Source: Asaia bogorensis (lineage in GTDB: Bacteria; Pseudomonadota; Alphaproteobacteria; Acetobacterales; Acetobacteraceae). Taken from it: a stretch of DNA of 5,779 nt. The translations under genes were made by a program, and so were the position numbers. The stretch spans positions 1 through 5,779 of the forward strand of contig CAMCZJ010000188.1 of assembly GCA_945886995.1 (NCBI GenBank). The letters run 5' to 3'. Below the pieces are notes generated by a model. That model saw only the letters and a list, made by a program, of their open reading frames with translations, was not told where the DNA came from and did no database searches. Positions 5,665-5,779 of this stretch are shown one piece after another (position 1 is the stretch's first letter; each line of letters opens with the position of its first letter).

Positions 5665-5779
5665 ATGCAATCCGCCCGACGTTCCCTCTTTCTTGCCAGT
5701 GCTGCGCTGCTCGCAAGCCCAGCCTTGACCAGCACGCCCAGGCGCAGCCTGCCGCGGCGCCCCAACCACTGACGCCCGG
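5665..5779 (+). CDS. Start of an exported-protein gene, apparently frameshifted (cut by window edge)
   Basis: ATG at 5665 follows AGGGGAG (5651-5657) at 7-nt spacing. It opens a signal-peptide-like sequence: MQSARRSLFLASAALLASPAL, written as MQSARRSLF (1-9) then a hydrophobic LASAALLASPAL (10-21), with an Arg pair before the core. The frame then turns into an arginine-rich tail and stops at TGA 5770-5772 after 35 residues. From about 5727 a different frame reads DQHAQAQPAAAPQPLTPG, which looks like the cleavage region and linker of a normal exported protein and stays open to the window end. One missing base near 5720-5730 would join the two parts. This suggests a broken gene or a sequence error. 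The mature protein is not visible, so the family is unknown; a solute-binding protein or other periplasmic product is possible. Confidence 0.5.

Noticed and set aside
5495..5728. 77-codon plus-strand frame overlapping the end of the M20 gene
   Set aside because: Different frame from both neighbours, overlaps 44 bp of the M20 gene, low-quality composition, and no domain; the signal-peptide frame at 5665 is a better reading of the same DNA.
1..5779. Mobile element, CRISPR array, tRNA or rRNA
   Set aside because: No transposase, direct-repeat arrays, terminal inverted repeats or tRNA-like cloverleaf seen on reading both strands.

Overview
The window reads like an ordinary chromosomal stretch of a GC-rich proteobacterium, most likely an alphaproteobacterium. 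The reasons are the close resemblance of the left-hand genes to the Rhodopseudomonas palustris bad (benzoate/cyclohexanecarboxylate) genes, GC-rich third codon positions, and the style of the exported-protein signal peptide at the right edge. The species cannot be named from the sequence. All genes are densely packed; there is no rRNA, tRNA, CRISPR array, transposase or insertion-sequence end that I can see.

Left third (1-1664): a leftward pair, badH then badI (cut by the window edge), faces a rightward MarR-family regulator, the badR candidate, across a 91-bp AT-rich gap. BadH oxidises 2-hydroxycyclohexane-1-carboxyl-CoA to the 2-keto form. BadI then opens the ring hydrolytically to pimelyl-CoA. 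The gap holds a 13-bp palindrome exactly inside the -35/-10 spacer of a plausible badR promoter, a good candidate operator for the regulator.

Middle and right (1671-5538): a leftward metallo-beta-lactamase-fold hydrolase converges on badR with only 6 bp between stops. It diverges from a rightward two-gene operon encoding a GMC-family FAD oxidoreductase and an M20-type amidohydrolase of the carbamoylase/allantoate family, joined by an ATGA stop/start overlap. The divergent gap (2535-2653) carries a perfect 14-bp palindrome resembling LacI/GalR-family operators. The three enzymes look like a small catabolic module (alcohol oxidation plus ester/lactone and amide/carbamoyl hydrolysis), but the substrate is not determinable from sequence.

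Right edge (5539-5779): a short gap, then the start of an exported-protein gene. Its signal-peptide frame runs into a stop, while the mature-looking sequence continues in another frame, which suggests a frameshift or a sequence error.

I found no convincing wholly new system. The most useful leads are the two palindromic operator candidates, the altered substrate-site motifs of the M20 enzyme, the unassigned three-enzyme module, and the frameshifted gene at the edge.
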